Shown: positions 6,927-16,182, counted from the first letter of the stretch. The stretch: DNA of 41,076 bases from Verrucomicrobiaceae bacterium (GCA_016795375.1 JAEUHJ010000061.1:1-41076); one strand, 5' to 3'. Numbers and translations: made by a program. The notes: generated by a model not told the origin, from the letters alone.

Positions 6927-8981
6927 TCACTTCTTCCTCACCTGCCAGCGGTCGTCGAAAAAGTCCGCGGCAACGACTTTCCCGGCCGACTCGGCATTCG
7001 GAGCCTGCGTGATGTCCAAAACGGCCCAGTCGGGCAGTTTGGGATTTTGCAGCGAATTGGTGCGGTCATGCGCCTCGCGGAAAGTGAGGCCGGAATTGAT
7101 GACGACCTCAAATCCCGCCGACTTGAGCGCCGGATAAGTCAAAACAGGCACATGCGTGGCCGCGTCGAAGGACTCGCCCGACTTCATGCCGACCTTCTTC
7201 GCGTCCCAAGTGAGCGGCAGCCCGCCGAGTACGGCCTTGATGCACGAATTCGACTCCGGCGTGCCCCAGAGGATCAAACCCTGCGTTTTGCCTTCGGCAA
7301 AGATGTCTTTCACTTCTGAAGCCTTCACCACACGCGCATCGCCACGCATGAGGCTGCGCCAGCGGGTGAGAAAGTGCTCGGATCCGACCTTCACCCAGGC
7401 ATCGACGGCAGCGGAGGATGATTTCCCATCCGGCAGCACAACGAGGAAGCGCTTCATGAAGGCTGTGTCGATCAAACCGGGATGCGAGGCGGGCTTGCCA
7501 CCTTCCGGGCCTTCATGCACGAATGGCGTGGCATTGCCAAAGTCACGCCACACACCGTTTTCTTTGATGAGCCTGCAGAACGAGTTCGGCACGCGAGGGC
7601 CGGGGTTGAGGAAATTCTCAAACTGCGGCAGCTCGGGGCCGACAGTGAGGCTGAGCGGCGTGCCGTCCGCGATGACCTTCACCTTGCCGCCACCCTTGCG
7701 CACCTGCGGCGGCAGGTAGAGCACGATGCGGCTGACGTTGCTCGTTTTGATCTCGATGGACTGCCCGTCGAGCACCTTCGCGTCGATGCGGGCGTCCTTC
7801 CAGCTCTCCTCCAGGCCGTGAAGGTTCACCCATTTCACACGGCCGTAGAGCGGCGTCTTGGTCTGGATGTGAACTTCATCGGGAAACAGTTCGCGGCCCT
7901 TCGCCACGGCCTTTTCGATCCATGCCTGAACCTCTTTGATGACCTCGGGATGATACTTGTGACCCATGCCGGGGCCGATGAGGTGCGGCGGCTTGACGCC
8001 TTCCTTGGCGAGGACTTCCATCATGTATTCGGCGCTGTCACGCTGCGTGTCGTTTTCACCGCTGTAGCTGATGAGCGGGACATTGAGGAAGTTCCGCGCG
8101 TAGTCCGGCACGTCGTAAAAGCCCCAGAGCGTCTGCTCATACCACACGGGATACTTGTCGGGCGTGAGCTTCTGGTAGCGCTTCACATCCGCGAAACCGG
8201 CTCCGGTATGCACGCAGGCCCATTGATCCGAATAATGCGCGCCGAGATGCCACGCGCCCGCGCCACCCATGCTGAAACCGGCGATGGCAACGCGGTTCGG
8301 GTCGATGTTGAAACGCTTCATCGCGTCGTTGCGACACTCGAAGACGTCCACTTCGCCTGCGGACTTCCATCCATTGCAATAGCGGCCGAAGGGATGGATC
8401 ACGATGGTGCCCGAAGGCTGGAACTGCCCGGGCTTTTTCGCATTCAACCGGCTGTAAACAAAATGCAGGTCCGTCGCGGTGTCGCCACGCCCATGCAGCC
8501 AGATCCACATCGGTGCCTGCTTCGCCTTATAGTCGAGTCCTTCGGGAATTTCGACGCCGTAAGGCTGCGCGGAGTCGTCGAGCTTCGAATAAAAGCCCAG
8601 CACCTTCTGCCCGCTGCCCTCAAGCCAGGGCGTCGCATTTTTTTTGAGGCCGTCGATGCGCTTCGCGGCCTCATCGAGCAAGGCGCTCGCCTTCTTGAAC
8701 CCGTCTTCCGGCTTCTTGTCATACCACTCGTCGAACTCCAAGGCGTAGCGCACGGCCTTGAGAAAAATCTCCGCATCCGCGGCCCTCACATGCTTCTTCA
8801 CAGCGGCAAAATCAACCGTGAGTGATTGGAGTCGTGATTCGATGCCTGCTTCTTGATCGGCGGAAAGCGCGACCGTCGGTTTCGGCGGCAGGCTGCCTTT
8901 GAAGGAGGCCGTGGCACCATTCGGCCCGAGCTGGGCATGCGCCACGGCGGCAGGCAGGAGCAAAACGAGAAGTGATTTCAT
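6927..8981 (-). CDS. Secreted alpha/beta hydrolase (esterase/peptidase-like) with large C-terminal region
   Basis: A 684-residue exported protein with a signal peptide (MKSLLVLLLPAAVAHAQ, cleavage likely after AHA). The middle region is an alpha/beta hydrolase. It has an oxyanion-type WLHGRGDTATD stretch, nucleophile Ser237 in GFSMGG, a candidate acid in YSGENDTQ, and a candidate His in GPGMGHKYHPEV, which together make a complete triad. It resembles PHB-depolymerase or prolyl-oligopeptidase-type esterases. The last 290 or so residues are not recognised; they may be a beta-rich or substrate-binding domain. The ATG at 8981 is chosen because it directly precedes the signal peptide. The substrate is unknown. 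The gene starts 20 bp after the methyltransferase gene. Confidence 0.82.
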   Translation of the reverse strand: MKSLLVLLLPAAVAHAQLGPNGATASFKGSLPPKPTVALSADQEAGIESRLQSLTVDFAAVKKHVRAADAEIFLKAVRYALEFDEWYDKKPEDGFKKASALLDEAAKRIDGLKKNATPWLEGSGQKVLGFYSKLDDSAQPYGVEIPEGLDYKAKQAPMWIWLHGRGDTATDLHFVYSRLNAKKPGQFQPSGTIVIHPFGRYCNGWKSAGEVDVFECRNDAMKRFNIDPNRVAIAGFSMGGAGAWHLGAHYSDQWACVHTGAGFADVKRYQKLTPDKYPVWYEQTLWGFYDVPDYARNFLNVPLISYSGENDTQRDSAEYMMEVLAKEGVKPPHLIGPGMGHKYHPEVIKEVQAWIEKAVAKGRELFPDEVHIQTKTPLYGRVKWVNLHGLEESWKDARIDAKVLDGQSIEIKTSNVSRIVLYLPPQVRKGGGKVKVIADGTPLSLTVGPELPQFENFLNPGPRVPNSFCRLIKENGVWRDFGNATPFVHEGPEGGKPASHPGLIDTAFMKRFLVVLPDGKSSSAAVDAWVKVGSEHFLTRWRSLMRGDARVVKASEVKDIFAEGKTQGLILWGTPESNSCIKAVLGGLPLTWDAKKVGMKSGESFDAATHVPVLTYPALKSAGFEVVINSGLTFREAHDRTNSLQNPKLPDWAVLDITQAPNAESAGKVVAADFFDDRWQVRKK

Positions 8982-9001
8982 GAGAGACGTAGAACGCACG
9001 A

Positions 9002-9841
9002 TCACGCGGCTTTTAACCAACGCGCAAACACCCCGGAGGGCACCGCGGGCACGCCTTCCGCGCCGCGAAGCAAAATCTCGCCGCTTTCCACGCGCCCGCC
9101 GAAGACGTTGAATTCCTGGCGCATCAGATGCAGCAGCGTTGTCGGCGGCACCGCGCCCTGCCGGCAGAACAACAGCACGCCGGCGGGCATGTCGCTCAGC
9201 AGGCCGCTGACCGTCCCCAGCAGCGGCCCCAGATCGCGCTCGATCTCGAAACCGCCGCGCTTCGCGTCCTTCGGCGTGTGCGGATCAAGCACAATGAGAT
9301 CGTAACGGCTGTTCTGGGCGCGTTCGCGTTGCGCGAACTTCACCGGATCGTCCACGACCCAGCGGATGTCACGATTCACCAGCGTGTTGACCGCGGCATG
9401 CTCGCGGGCGCGTTTGATCGCGTCAGCGGACGCCTCCACATGCGCCACCGCCGCCCCGCCCTGCGCCGCCGCCAGCGTGAAGCCGCCCGCTCCACCAAAC
9501 AGGTGCAGCACGCGTGCCGGACGCCGCTGCTGCTGCGCAAACGTGGCGCACAACGACTGCACATGCTCCCAATGCTCCCGAAACTCGGGCGCCAGAGCAC
9601 GGAGGCTGCCTCCGGGAACGAGCATGAAGCGCACGGGGCCGATTTGAACACGCAACGGCTCTTTCACCGCCTGTTTGAGTTCCACCGCCTTCCGCCATTC
9701 CGCGCCCGGCAGCCTTCTCCTCCACCACGCGGCACGGCAGGCCCGCGAGGTGAGAATGTCACCCGCCATTTCCAGCACGCGTCCGCCGCCGCTGTCGAGG
9801 AGGACATGGAGGTGGTCAGTCATGTCAATCATGTCATTCAT
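9002..9841 (-). CDS. Class I SAM-dependent methyltransferase, RlmI/RlmL-like
   Basis: A 279-residue Rossmann-fold methyltransferase. Motif I is VLHLFGGAGGFTLAAAQGG, followed by an acidic binding position in HVEASADAIKRAREHAAVN. The arrangement matches 23S rRNA methyltransferases of the RlmI/RlmK class. The catalytic-loop region reads VLDPHTPKDAKRGG, where rRNA methyltransferases usually have DPP followed by an aromatic residue, so the target is uncertain. It lacks the N-terminal PUA domain of RlmI. The start ATG at 9841 overlaps the upstream stop by 4 nt (ATGA); ATGs at 9832 and 9823 are alternatives. Confidence 0.72.
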   Translation of the reverse strand: MNDMIDMTDHLHVLLDSGGGRVLEMAGDILTSRACRAAWWRRRLPGAEWRKAVELKQAVKEPLRVQIGPVRFMLVPGGSLRALAPEFREHWEHVQSLCATFAQQQRRPARVLHLFGGAGGFTLAAAQGGAAVAHVEASADAIKRAREHAAVNTLVNRDIRWVVDDPVKFAQRERAQNSRYDLIVLDPHTPKDAKRGGFEIERDLGPLLGTVSGLLSDMPAGVLLFCRQGAVPPTTLLHLMRQEFNVFGGRVESGEILLRGAEGVPAVPSGVFARWLKAA

Positions 9842-10671
9842 GACGTTTTTCCCATGGGGCGCACCAAGGCGGGCACCCCGCCCGCGGCAAAGCGCTTTTC
9901 CTCACGGCGTTTCCGCAGATCCATGCGGCGCTTGTGAAAACTGCGCACAACTTTTGAGATGGGATCCTGCCCCTGCGGTGGAAATGGCCGCCATTTCAGA
10001 TCCGGCGTCACCCCCGTCCGCCGCATGAAATCCATCGCCGCAGGTTTCCAAAACTTGCCCTTCACCGCCTCCATGAAGGAGATCAGAGGCGGCACGCCTT
10101 CGCGCAGGTAATACAGGTCCGGGGAGTCCTCCACATTCATCGCGTTCATCACCTTGTTGCCGTCCCAGATGCTGTTTCCCGGCCTGGCCAGCTCCAGCAG
10201 CAACTGCTTCGAATAAATGGCCGAGTTGATGCCCGCGATGGGATTGCTGGCCGGGATGCGGCGCAGATCTGTTCCCTCCACCCGCGGACCGGCGTCTCCC
10301 TGACGTCCAGTCTCCAGATACACGCCGCCGCGACGGGCCATCTGGGCCACGGTCTCGTTCACACGCGTCGTCTCCACCGGACGGTCGAAAAAGAGGTCAT
10401 CCAGCAGCATCCACACATAGCGGGCGTTGACGGAGGCCAGCGAGGCAGTGATGACACTGCCCCAGTCCGTGTCCTTTCCCACGCACAGGCTCACGACGCG
10501 CGGGTCGTCGTAACGCTTGAAATTGGTGACCAGATAAACCGGAGCCGGGGCGTCAGGCCATTGCTGGAAGAAGTAGTGGAAGAACAACGGCCAGAGGTCG
10601 CTGTTGTCATCAAAGCTGGAAATGAGCACCGCCCAGGAGCTGTCGAGGGCGGGTTGATCGTTGACTGTCAT
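9838..10671 (-). CDS. Glycosyltransferase-like hypothetical protein
   Basis: A 277-residue protein, probably a GT-A-fold glycosyltransferase by general appearance. An N-terminal beta-alpha start (WAVLISSFDDNSDLWPLFF) is followed by VYLVTN and then YVWMLLDDLFFDRPV, which resembles an acidic metal-binding DxD-like region. The C-terminus is very basic (about the last 40 residues, including KRRMDLRKRREEKR). The ATG at 10671 is preferred over a GTG seven codons upstream. It diverges from the pseudaminic-acid operon, so a role in surface polysaccharide is possible but not shown. Its stop overlaps the methyltransferase ATG. Confidence 0.6.
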   Translation of the reverse strand: MTVNDQPALDSSWAVLISSFDDNSDLWPLFFHYFFQQWPDAPAPVYLVTNFKRYDDPRVVSLCVGKDTDWGSVITASLASVNARYVWMLLDDLFFDRPVETTRVNETVAQMARRGGVYLETGRQGDAGPRVEGTDLRRIPASNPIAGINSAIYSKQLLLELARPGNSIWDGNKVMNAMNVEDSPDLYYLREGVPPLISFMEAVKGKFWKPAAMDFMRRTGVTPDLKWRPFPPQGQDPISKVVRSFHKRRMDLRKRREEKRFAAGGVPALVRPMGKTS

Positions 10672-10828
10672 CACGTCAATCAAGCCCCGCACCTGCCATC
10701 GCGCAACGTGGAACCCGTCCGCAGACGCGAAGAACGAATTCAGTGTTGATTACGCCTCCGGCCCGGACAAACGGTCATGCCTGCGGCGTCCACCACGCAC
10801 GCCGTTTCATCCGTCACCAGATTTCCCC

Positions 10829-11845
10829 GTGCATCCCCCAAAATCCATCCTGCTCACCGGCGGCACCGGCTCCTTCGGCCAGAAGTGCGTTCGCGCCTTG
10901 TTGAAGACCCCGGGTGTCGAACGTGTCGCCGTTTATTCGCGTGATGAATTGAAGCAGTTCGAGATGGCGCAGAAGTTCCAGGATCCGCGCCTGCGCTTTT
11001 TCATCGGCGACGTGCGCGACCTCACCCGGCTGACCGATGCGCTCAAAGGCATGGACACGGTCATCCACGCCGCCGCGCTGAAGCAGGTGCCCACGGCCGA
11101 GTACAATCCCTTCGAGTGCATCAAAACCAACGTGCTCGGCGCGCAGAACGTCGTCGAGGCATGCCTCGCCACGCCGACCGTTGCCAACGTCGTCGCCCTT
11201 TCCACCGACAAGGCCGCCGCGCCGATCAACCTCTACGGCGCCACCAAGCTGTGCTCCGACAAGCTCTTCATCGCCGCCAACAACATCCACGGCAACCGCG
11301 ACATCCGCTTCTCCGTGGTGCGTTACGGCAATGTGATGGGCTCCCGCGGCTCGGTGATCCCCTTCTTCCTCGAACGGCGCAAGACCGGCGTGCTGCCCAT
11401 CACTGACACGGCGATGACGCGCTTCAACATCACCCTGGAGGAGGGCGTCGCCCTGGTGGAACATGCGCTGAAGCACGCGCTCGGCGGCGAGATTTTCGTG
11501 CCGAAGATACCCTCCTACCGCATCACCGACGTGGCCGCGGCCATCGGCCCGGATTGCCAGCACCCCGTCATCGGCATCCGTCCCGGTGAGAAAATCCATG
11601 AGGAGATGATCACGGAGACCGACTCGTATCAAACCATCGAAACCGCGACGAATTACGTCATCGTCCCGATGCTCTTCGGCTGCTCCATCAACGAGCTGAT
11701 GGAGAAATACTCGGCCCACCACGGCGCGAAGCAGGTGCCCGAGGGGTTCCGTTACAGCTCCGGCAAAAACACCGAGTGGCTGGCCGTCGCGCAGATCCGC
11801 AAGCTCATCCGCGAGTTCTGCGACCCCACGTTTGACCTCGCCTGA
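10829..11845 (+). CDS. pseB: UDP-N-acetylglucosamine 4,6-dehydratase (inverting)
   Basis: First step of pseudaminic-acid synthesis: dehydration and C5 epimerisation of UDP-GlcNAc to a 4-keto-L-arabino sugar. It is an extended SDR of 338 residues. The nucleotide-binding motif is GGTGSFG (11-17). The active-site set is Asp127, Lys128 (STDKAA) and YGATK (Tyr136, Lys140), the inverting-dehydratase pattern of PseB/FlaA1. VYSRDELKQFEM is also characteristic. The start is GTG at 10829 (VHPPKSILLTGG), since family members begin just before the glycine motif. An ATG at 10661 in frame would overlap the divergent gene and add 56 unconserved residues. The operon's first gene; pseC follows after 6 nt. Confidence 0.95.
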   Translation: MHPPKSILLTGGTGSFGQKCVRALLKTPGVERVAVYSRDELKQFEMAQKFQDPRLRFFIGDVRDLTRLTDALKGMDTVIHAAALKQVPTAEYNPFECIKTNVLGAQNVVEACLATPTVANVVALSTDKAAAPINLYGATKLCSDKLFIAANNIHGNRDIRFSVVRYGNVMGSRGSVIPFFLERRKTGVLPITDTAMTRFNITLEEGVALVEHALKHALGGEIFVPKIPSYRITDVAAAIGPDCQHPVIGIRPGEKIHEEMITETDSYQTIETATNYVIVPMLFGCSINELMEKYSAHHGAKQVPEGFRYSSGKNTEWLAVAQIRKLIREFCDPTFDLA

Positions 11846-11851
11846 TCCAGT

Positions 11852-13012
11852 GTGAGCCAGCCCTCGCCCATTCCTTATGGCAGGCAGTCGATCGACGACG
11901 ATGACATCGCCGCCGTCATCGCGGCGCTGAAATCCGACTGGATCACCCAAGGGCCTGCGATCGACCGCTTTGAGAAGGCCATGGCCGCCTTCTGCGGCGC
12001 GAAACATGCCGTGGCCGTCTGCAATGCCACCGCAGCCCTGCACATCGGCGCGCTCGCGCTCGGATTGAAGTCTGGCGACCGCCTGTGGACCACGCCGAAC
12101 ACCTTCGTCGCCTCCGCGAACTGCGGTTTGTATTGTGGCGCCACGGTGGACTTCGTGGACATCGACCCGCGCACTTACAACATGAGCGTGGACGCGCTGC
12201 GCTCGAAACTGGACACTGCGGCGAAGGACGGCACCCTGCCGAACATCCTCGTGCCGGTCCACTTTTCCGGCCAGAGCTGCGAGATGGCCGCCATCCAGAA
12301 CCTCTGTGACCAGCACGGCATCAAAATCATGGAGGACGCCTCCCATGCCGTCGGCGGTGAATATCGCGGCCGCAAGATTGGCGGAGGCGCGCACGCCGAT
12401 CTCACCGTCTTCTCATTTCACCCGGTCAAAATCATGACCACCGGTGAGGGCGGCATGCTGCTGACCAATGACGACGAGCTGCACCAAAAGCTCCTCCGCC
12501 TGCGCAGCCATGGCATCACCCGGGATCCGCGCTTCACCCGGAACGTGCCCGACGGACCGTGGTGCTACGAACAGGTCGATCTGGGACTCAATTACCGCCT
12601 CACCGACCTCCAGGCCGCTCTGGGCGAAAGCCAGCTCAAAAAACTGCCGCGATTTCTTGCCAGCCGCCGAGTGCTGGCCGCGCGCTATGACGAAAAGCTC
12701 GACGGGATGCCCTTCATCACGCCGTGGCAGCACCCCGACACGCTTTCCGCCTGGCACCTCTACGTCATCCAGGTTCCGGCAGAAAAGCGCCTTGCTATCT
12801 TCGAAGGATTGAAGGCCGCAGGCATCCTCGCCCAGATTCATTACATCCCCATCCACACCCAGCCGTGGTACCAGGCGCTTGGTTTCAAACGCGGCGATTT
12901 CCCGGAAGCGGAGCGTTACTACTCACGAGCCATCAGCCTGCCGATGTTCTCCAGCCTCGGCGAGGGCGGACAGGACCGCGTGATCGGCGCGCTGCAACGA
13001 CTCGTCCTGTGA
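11852..13012 (+). CDS. pseC: UDP-4-amino-4,6-dideoxy-N-acetyl-beta-L-altrosamine transaminase
   Basis: PLP-dependent aminotransferase of the DegT/DnrJ/EryC1 fold; second step of the pathway, aminating C4 of the PseB product. The PLP Schiff-base lysine is Lys193 in FSFHPVKIMTTGEGG. EDASHAVGGEY and NATAALHIGALALGL are family motifs for cofactor phosphate and substrate binding. At 386 residues it has the usual length. The start codon is GTG at 11852 (VSQPSPIPYGRQ). The stop overlaps the pseG-pseH ATG by one base (TGATG). Confidence 0.95.
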   Translation: MSQPSPIPYGRQSIDDDDIAAVIAALKSDWITQGPAIDRFEKAMAAFCGAKHAVAVCNATAALHIGALALGLKSGDRLWTTPNTFVASANCGLYCGATVDFVDIDPRTYNMSVDALRSKLDTAAKDGTLPNILVPVHFSGQSCEMAAIQNLCDQHGIKIMEDASHAVGGEYRGRKIGGGAHADLTVFSFHPVKIMTTGEGGMLLTNDDELHQKLLRLRSHGITRDPRFTRNVPDGPWCYEQVDLGLNYRLTDLQAALGESQLKKLPRFLASRRVLAARYDEKLDGMPFITPWQHPDTLSAWHLYVIQVPAEKRLAIFEGLKAAGILAQIHYIPIHTQPWYQALGFKRGDFPEAERYYSRAISLPMFSSLGEGGQDRVIGALQRLVL

Positions 13013-14424
13013 TGCGACCGCCCGGCACGCTCTGCATCCGCGCGGATGCCGGTGAGAAAACCGGCACCGGCCATGTCATGCGCTGCCTGGCTCTTGCCCA
13101 GGCATGGCAGGATCGCGGCGGGGAAGTCGTGTTCGTGAGTCCCGGACTCCCCCCCGCCTTGAGGCTGCGTTTGGAGCAGGAAAACATCCAGATGCACGCC
13201 TCCATCCCGGACAGCACGGCCTTTGTCGTGATCGATGGCTATCATTTCGCCCCGGGCGACCACCGCGCGGTCAAGGCGGCCGGACACAAGCTGTTGATCG
13301 TCGATGACCTCGCGGACACGGATCTTTCCGCCGCCGACCTGGTGCTCAATCACAACGCGTATGCCACGCCCGGGATGTATCCAGGCCGTCGCGGTCTGTA
13401 CGGAGGCCGTTTCACGCTGCTACGCCGTGAGTTCGTCTCACAAGCCCCCAGGCTCACACCGTCGAACACGGTGCGCGGCGTGCTCATCACCATGGGCGGC
13501 AGCGACCCGCGCAACGACACGCTCGCCGTGCTGGAGCTGCTGTCCGACATCACCGGACTGCGCAAGATCGTGCTCGCAGGCGCCGCCAACCCCCATGTCG
13601 GAACACTGCGAACGGCGCCGGATGTCGAGCTGCATGTCAATCCCCCGGATGTTCCGGCCGTCATGCGGCAGGCCGGCTTTGCCATCACCGCCGCAGGCAG
13701 CACCTGTTGGGAGCTCGCGGCACTGGGCATCCCGATGCTCGTGAAAGTCATCGCGGACAATCAAGCCGGCATCGCCAAGTTTCTGTGCGGGCACGACGCC
13801 GCGCAACCGTTCACCACGGAGACATGTCAGGACATGATTACAGACGCCGAGCTGCGCAAGAAGCTCGCCCAAAATGCCCGCGCACTTGTGGACGGACGCG
13901 GCGCCGGCCGCGTGGCGGAGCATCTGCTGGCCCATCCCCTCTCGCTGCGCCGCGCCTCCACAAAAGACGCGGAGAGGCTGCACGCCTGGGCCAACGACCC
14001 AGTGACTCGGCAGGCATCGTTCAACACGGAGCCGATTCCGTGGGAAACACATGTCGCATGGCTCGACCGCCGGCTCGCGGACGGGAACTGCGCGTGTTTC
14101 GTCGCCAACGACGGACAGGCCGATGTGGGAACCGTACGTTTCGACCGGAGGGAATCCGGTGTGACGGAGATTTCCTTCAGCCTGGCCCCCGAAGCGCGCG
14201 GGAGAAGCCTCGGGGAGAAATTGATCCGGCTCGCCACCTTCACCGCGTTTGACGAAGGCTTCTGCGCCGAGGTGCGCGGCTGGGTGAAGGGCACAAACAC
14301 AGCCTCGCAGCGCAGTCTTGAACACGCGGGCTTCCAGGAATCGCGGCGGGAATCGCGGCACGGCATGGAGTCCGTTGAATTCATCGTCACGCCCGCTAAT
14401 CTCGCCGCCTCCCCATCCAGATGA
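13012..14424 (+). CDS. pseG/pseH: Fused PseG (UDP-sugar hydrolase) and PseH (N-acetyltransferase)
   Basis: A 470-residue two-domain enzyme. Residues 1-300 are PseG, the inverting hydrolase that releases UDP from the diacetamido-trideoxy-altrose. They start IRADAGEKTGTGHVMRCLAL, with the catalytic His21 motif, and include the GT28-like MGGSDPRNDTLAVLELL and AGSTCWELAALGIP. Residues from about 305 onward form a GNAT acetyltransferase (LSLRRASTKDAERLHAWAND, then RGRSLGEKLI for acetyl-CoA binding, then ASQRSLEHAGF). This matches PseH, which acetylates the 4-amino group before PseG acts. The fusion is in the reverse of biochemical order. ATG at 13012 overlaps the pseC stop; the end overlaps the pseI ATG (ATGA). 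Confidence 0.92.
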   Translation: MRPPGTLCIRADAGEKTGTGHVMRCLALAQAWQDRGGEVVFVSPGLPPALRLRLEQENIQMHASIPDSTAFVVIDGYHFAPGDHRAVKAAGHKLLIVDDLADTDLSAADLVLNHNAYATPGMYPGRRGLYGGRFTLLRREFVSQAPRLTPSNTVRGVLITMGGSDPRNDTLAVLELLSDITGLRKIVLAGAANPHVGTLRTAPDVELHVNPPDVPAVMRQAGFAITAAGSTCWELAALGIPMLVKVIADNQAGIAKFLCGHDAAQPFTTETCQDMITDAELRKKLAQNARALVDGRGAGRVAEHLLAHPLSLRRASTKDAERLHAWANDPVTRQASFNTEPIPWETHVAWLDRRLADGNCACFVANDGQADVGTVRFDRRESGVTEISFSLAPEARGRSLGEKLIRLATFTAFDEGFCAEVRGWVKGTNTASQRSLEHAGFQESRRESRHGMESVEFIVTPANLAASPSR

Positions 14425-15467
14425 TGAAGATCGGCTCCCACTCCATCGGCCCCGGCCACCCTTGCTACATCATTGCGGAGCTGTCCGCGAATCACGGCGG
14501 GAGTTTCCAGACCGCCGCCGACACCATCCGCGCCATGAGGGAGGCCGGGGCGGACGCGGTGAAGCTCCAGACTTACACCGCCGACACCCTGACCATTGCC
14601 TGCGACAAACCTCCATTTCAGATCGGAGGCGGCACGCTGTGGGACGGCAGGACGCTGCACGAACTCTACCAGGAGGCGTACATGCCCTGGGAGTGGCAGC
14701 CTGGATTGATGACGGTGGCCCGTGAGGCCGGCATCGACCTGTTTTCCACCCCCTTTGACGACAGCGCGGTGGATTTTCTCGAAGGCATGGACGTTCCCGC
14801 CCACAAAATCGCCTCCTTTGAGATGACGGACCACGGACTGCTCCGCAAGGTGGCCTCCACCCGCAAGCCGCTCATCATGTCCACCGGCATGGCATCTCTG
14901 GAGGAAATCGAGGAGTCGCTGGCAGTACTCAAGTCCGCTGGCAGCGGCCCGGTGACGCTGCTGAAATGCACCAGCGCCTATCCGGCCGATCCGGCGGAAA
15001 TGAACCTGCTCACCATCCAGGACATGCGGCGGCGCTTTTGCGTGCCCGTCGGCCTGAGTGATCACACGACGGGCCACACCGTTCCCGTGGCAGCGGTGGC
15101 GCTCGGCGCGTGCGTGGTGGAAAAACATTTCATCCTCGACCGCAAACAGGGCGGCCCGGATGCCGCCTTCAGCATGGAGCCGCCGGAGTTCCGCGCCATG
15201 GTGGACGCCATCCGTGTCACCGAGGCCGCATTGGGCAGGCCGGACAACTACGTAGTCTCGGAAAAAGAGGCGAAGAGCAAAACGTTCCGGCGTTCCCTCT
15301 TCGCCGTGAAGGAGATCGCGGCAGGCGAGGCATTCACAAGCGACAATGTGCGCAGCATCCGCCCCGGCCACGGGCTTCCACCGCGCGAGCTTGAGCGCGT
15401 CTTGAACTCGAAGGCGTCCACCGGCATCCCCCTCGGCACCCCCCTGGACGAATCCCACCTTTCCTGA
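14421..15467 (+). CDS. pseI: Pseudaminic acid synthase
   Basis: NeuB-family aldolase-type enzyme that condenses 2,4-diacetamido-2,4,6-trideoxy-altrose with phosphoenolpyruvate. The N-terminal barrel carries IIAELSANHGGS, DAVKLQTYTADT, FSTPFDDSAVDFLE and GLSDHTTGH. A C-terminal SAF/antifreeze-like domain follows (from about residue 290: RRSLFAVKEIAAGEAFTSDN). The wording matches PseI rather than NeuB or LegI (ELSANHGGS, PFQIGGGTLW). At 348 residues the length is typical. Start ATG 14421 overlaps the preceding stop by 4 nt; an ATG one codon later is also possible. Confidence 0.95.
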   Translation: MMKIGSHSIGPGHPCYIIAELSANHGGSFQTAADTIRAMREAGADAVKLQTYTADTLTIACDKPPFQIGGGTLWDGRTLHELYQEAYMPWEWQPGLMTVAREAGIDLFSTPFDDSAVDFLEGMDVPAHKIASFEMTDHGLLRKVASTRKPLIMSTGMASLEEIEESLAVLKSAGSGPVTLLKCTSAYPADPAEMNLLTIQDMRRRFCVPVGLSDHTTGHTVPVAAVALGACVVEKHFILDRKQGGPDAAFSMEPPEFRAMVDAIRVTEAALGRPDNYVVSEKEAKSKTFRRSLFAVKEIAAGEAFTSDNVRSIRPGHGLPPRELERVLNSKASTGIPLGTPLDESHLS

Positions 15468-15474
15468 CCCATTC

Positions 15475-16182
15475 ATGTCCCAGGACCATCCGACCCTCTG
15501 CATCATCCCCGCCCGCGGCGGCTCCAAGCGCATCCCGCGCAAGAACATCCGGCAGTTTCTCGGCCGCCCGGCACTCGCCTATGCCATCGACGCGGCAAAG
15601 GAGTCCGGCTGTTTCGACGAGATCATGGTCTCCACGGATGACGATGAGATCGCTGCAGCAGCGCGCGAGCATGGCGCCCTGGTGCCGTTCATGCGCTCAA
15701 AAGAGGCATCAGACGACCACTCCAACTTCACCGACGCATTGACCGAGGTGCTGCGTTGCTACAAGGAGCGCGGGAAGGAGTTTGAATACTGCTGCTGCAT
15801 CTTCCCCACCGCGGTGCTGACGCGCGCCGAGCACATCAAGGACGGCTGGGAAAAGCTGCGGGCATCCCCGGATCTCTATGCCGTGCTTCCCGTACTGCAA
15901 TTCGGCTACCCGGTCCAGCGCGCCCTCAAAATCCAGGAGGCACGCCTGCAGATGTTCCAGCCGGAGAATTATTTCGTGCGCTCCCAGGACATGGAAAAAT
16001 CCTACCACGACGCCGGGCAGTGGTACTGGATGCGCGCGGACAAGATTTCCGGCCAGTTGCGCCTCCTGGCCCCCACCTCGGCGCCGGTCGTGATCTCCGA
16101 GATGGACGCGCAGGACATCGACAACGAGGTGGACTGGCGCCTGGCGGAGGTGAAGTTCCAGACGCGCGCGCAGTCATGCTGA
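15475..16182 (+). CDS. pseF: Pseudaminic acid cytidylyltransferase
   Basis: Activates pseudaminic acid to CMP-Pse, the donor for transfer. The nucleotide-binding motif IPARGGSKRIPRKN spans residues 11-24. MVSTDDDEIAAAAREHGA, PFMRSKEASDDHS and CCCIFPTAVLTRAEHIKDG are characteristic of PseF. At 235 residues it is standard size. It begins 7 nt after pseI. A flagellar or surface transferase of the Maf type is not present in this window, so the final acceptor is unknown. Confidence 0.95.
   Translation: MSQDHPTLCIIPARGGSKRIPRKNIRQFLGRPALAYAIDAAKESGCFDEIMVSTDDDEIAAAAREHGALVPFMRSKEASDDHSNFTDALTEVLRCYKERGKEFEYCCCIFPTAVLTRAEHIKDGWEKLRASPDLYAVLPVLQFGYPVQRALKIQEARLQMFQPENYFVRSQDMEKSYHDAGQWYWMRADKISGQLRLLAPTSAPVVISEMDAQDIDNEVDWRLAEVKFQTRAQSC

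Noticed and set aside
7482..8825. 447-residue plus-strand frame over the secreted hydrolase
   Set aside because: The minus-strand gene has a signal peptide and a catalytic triad; this frame has neither.
10814..12394. 526-residue open frame antisense to pseB and pseC
   Set aside because: It is a shadow of the two enzymes with no domain of its own.
13827..15548. 573-residue open frame antisense to pseG/pseH and pseI
   Set aside because: It lies opposite clear Pse enzymes and reads as composition-driven low-information sequence.
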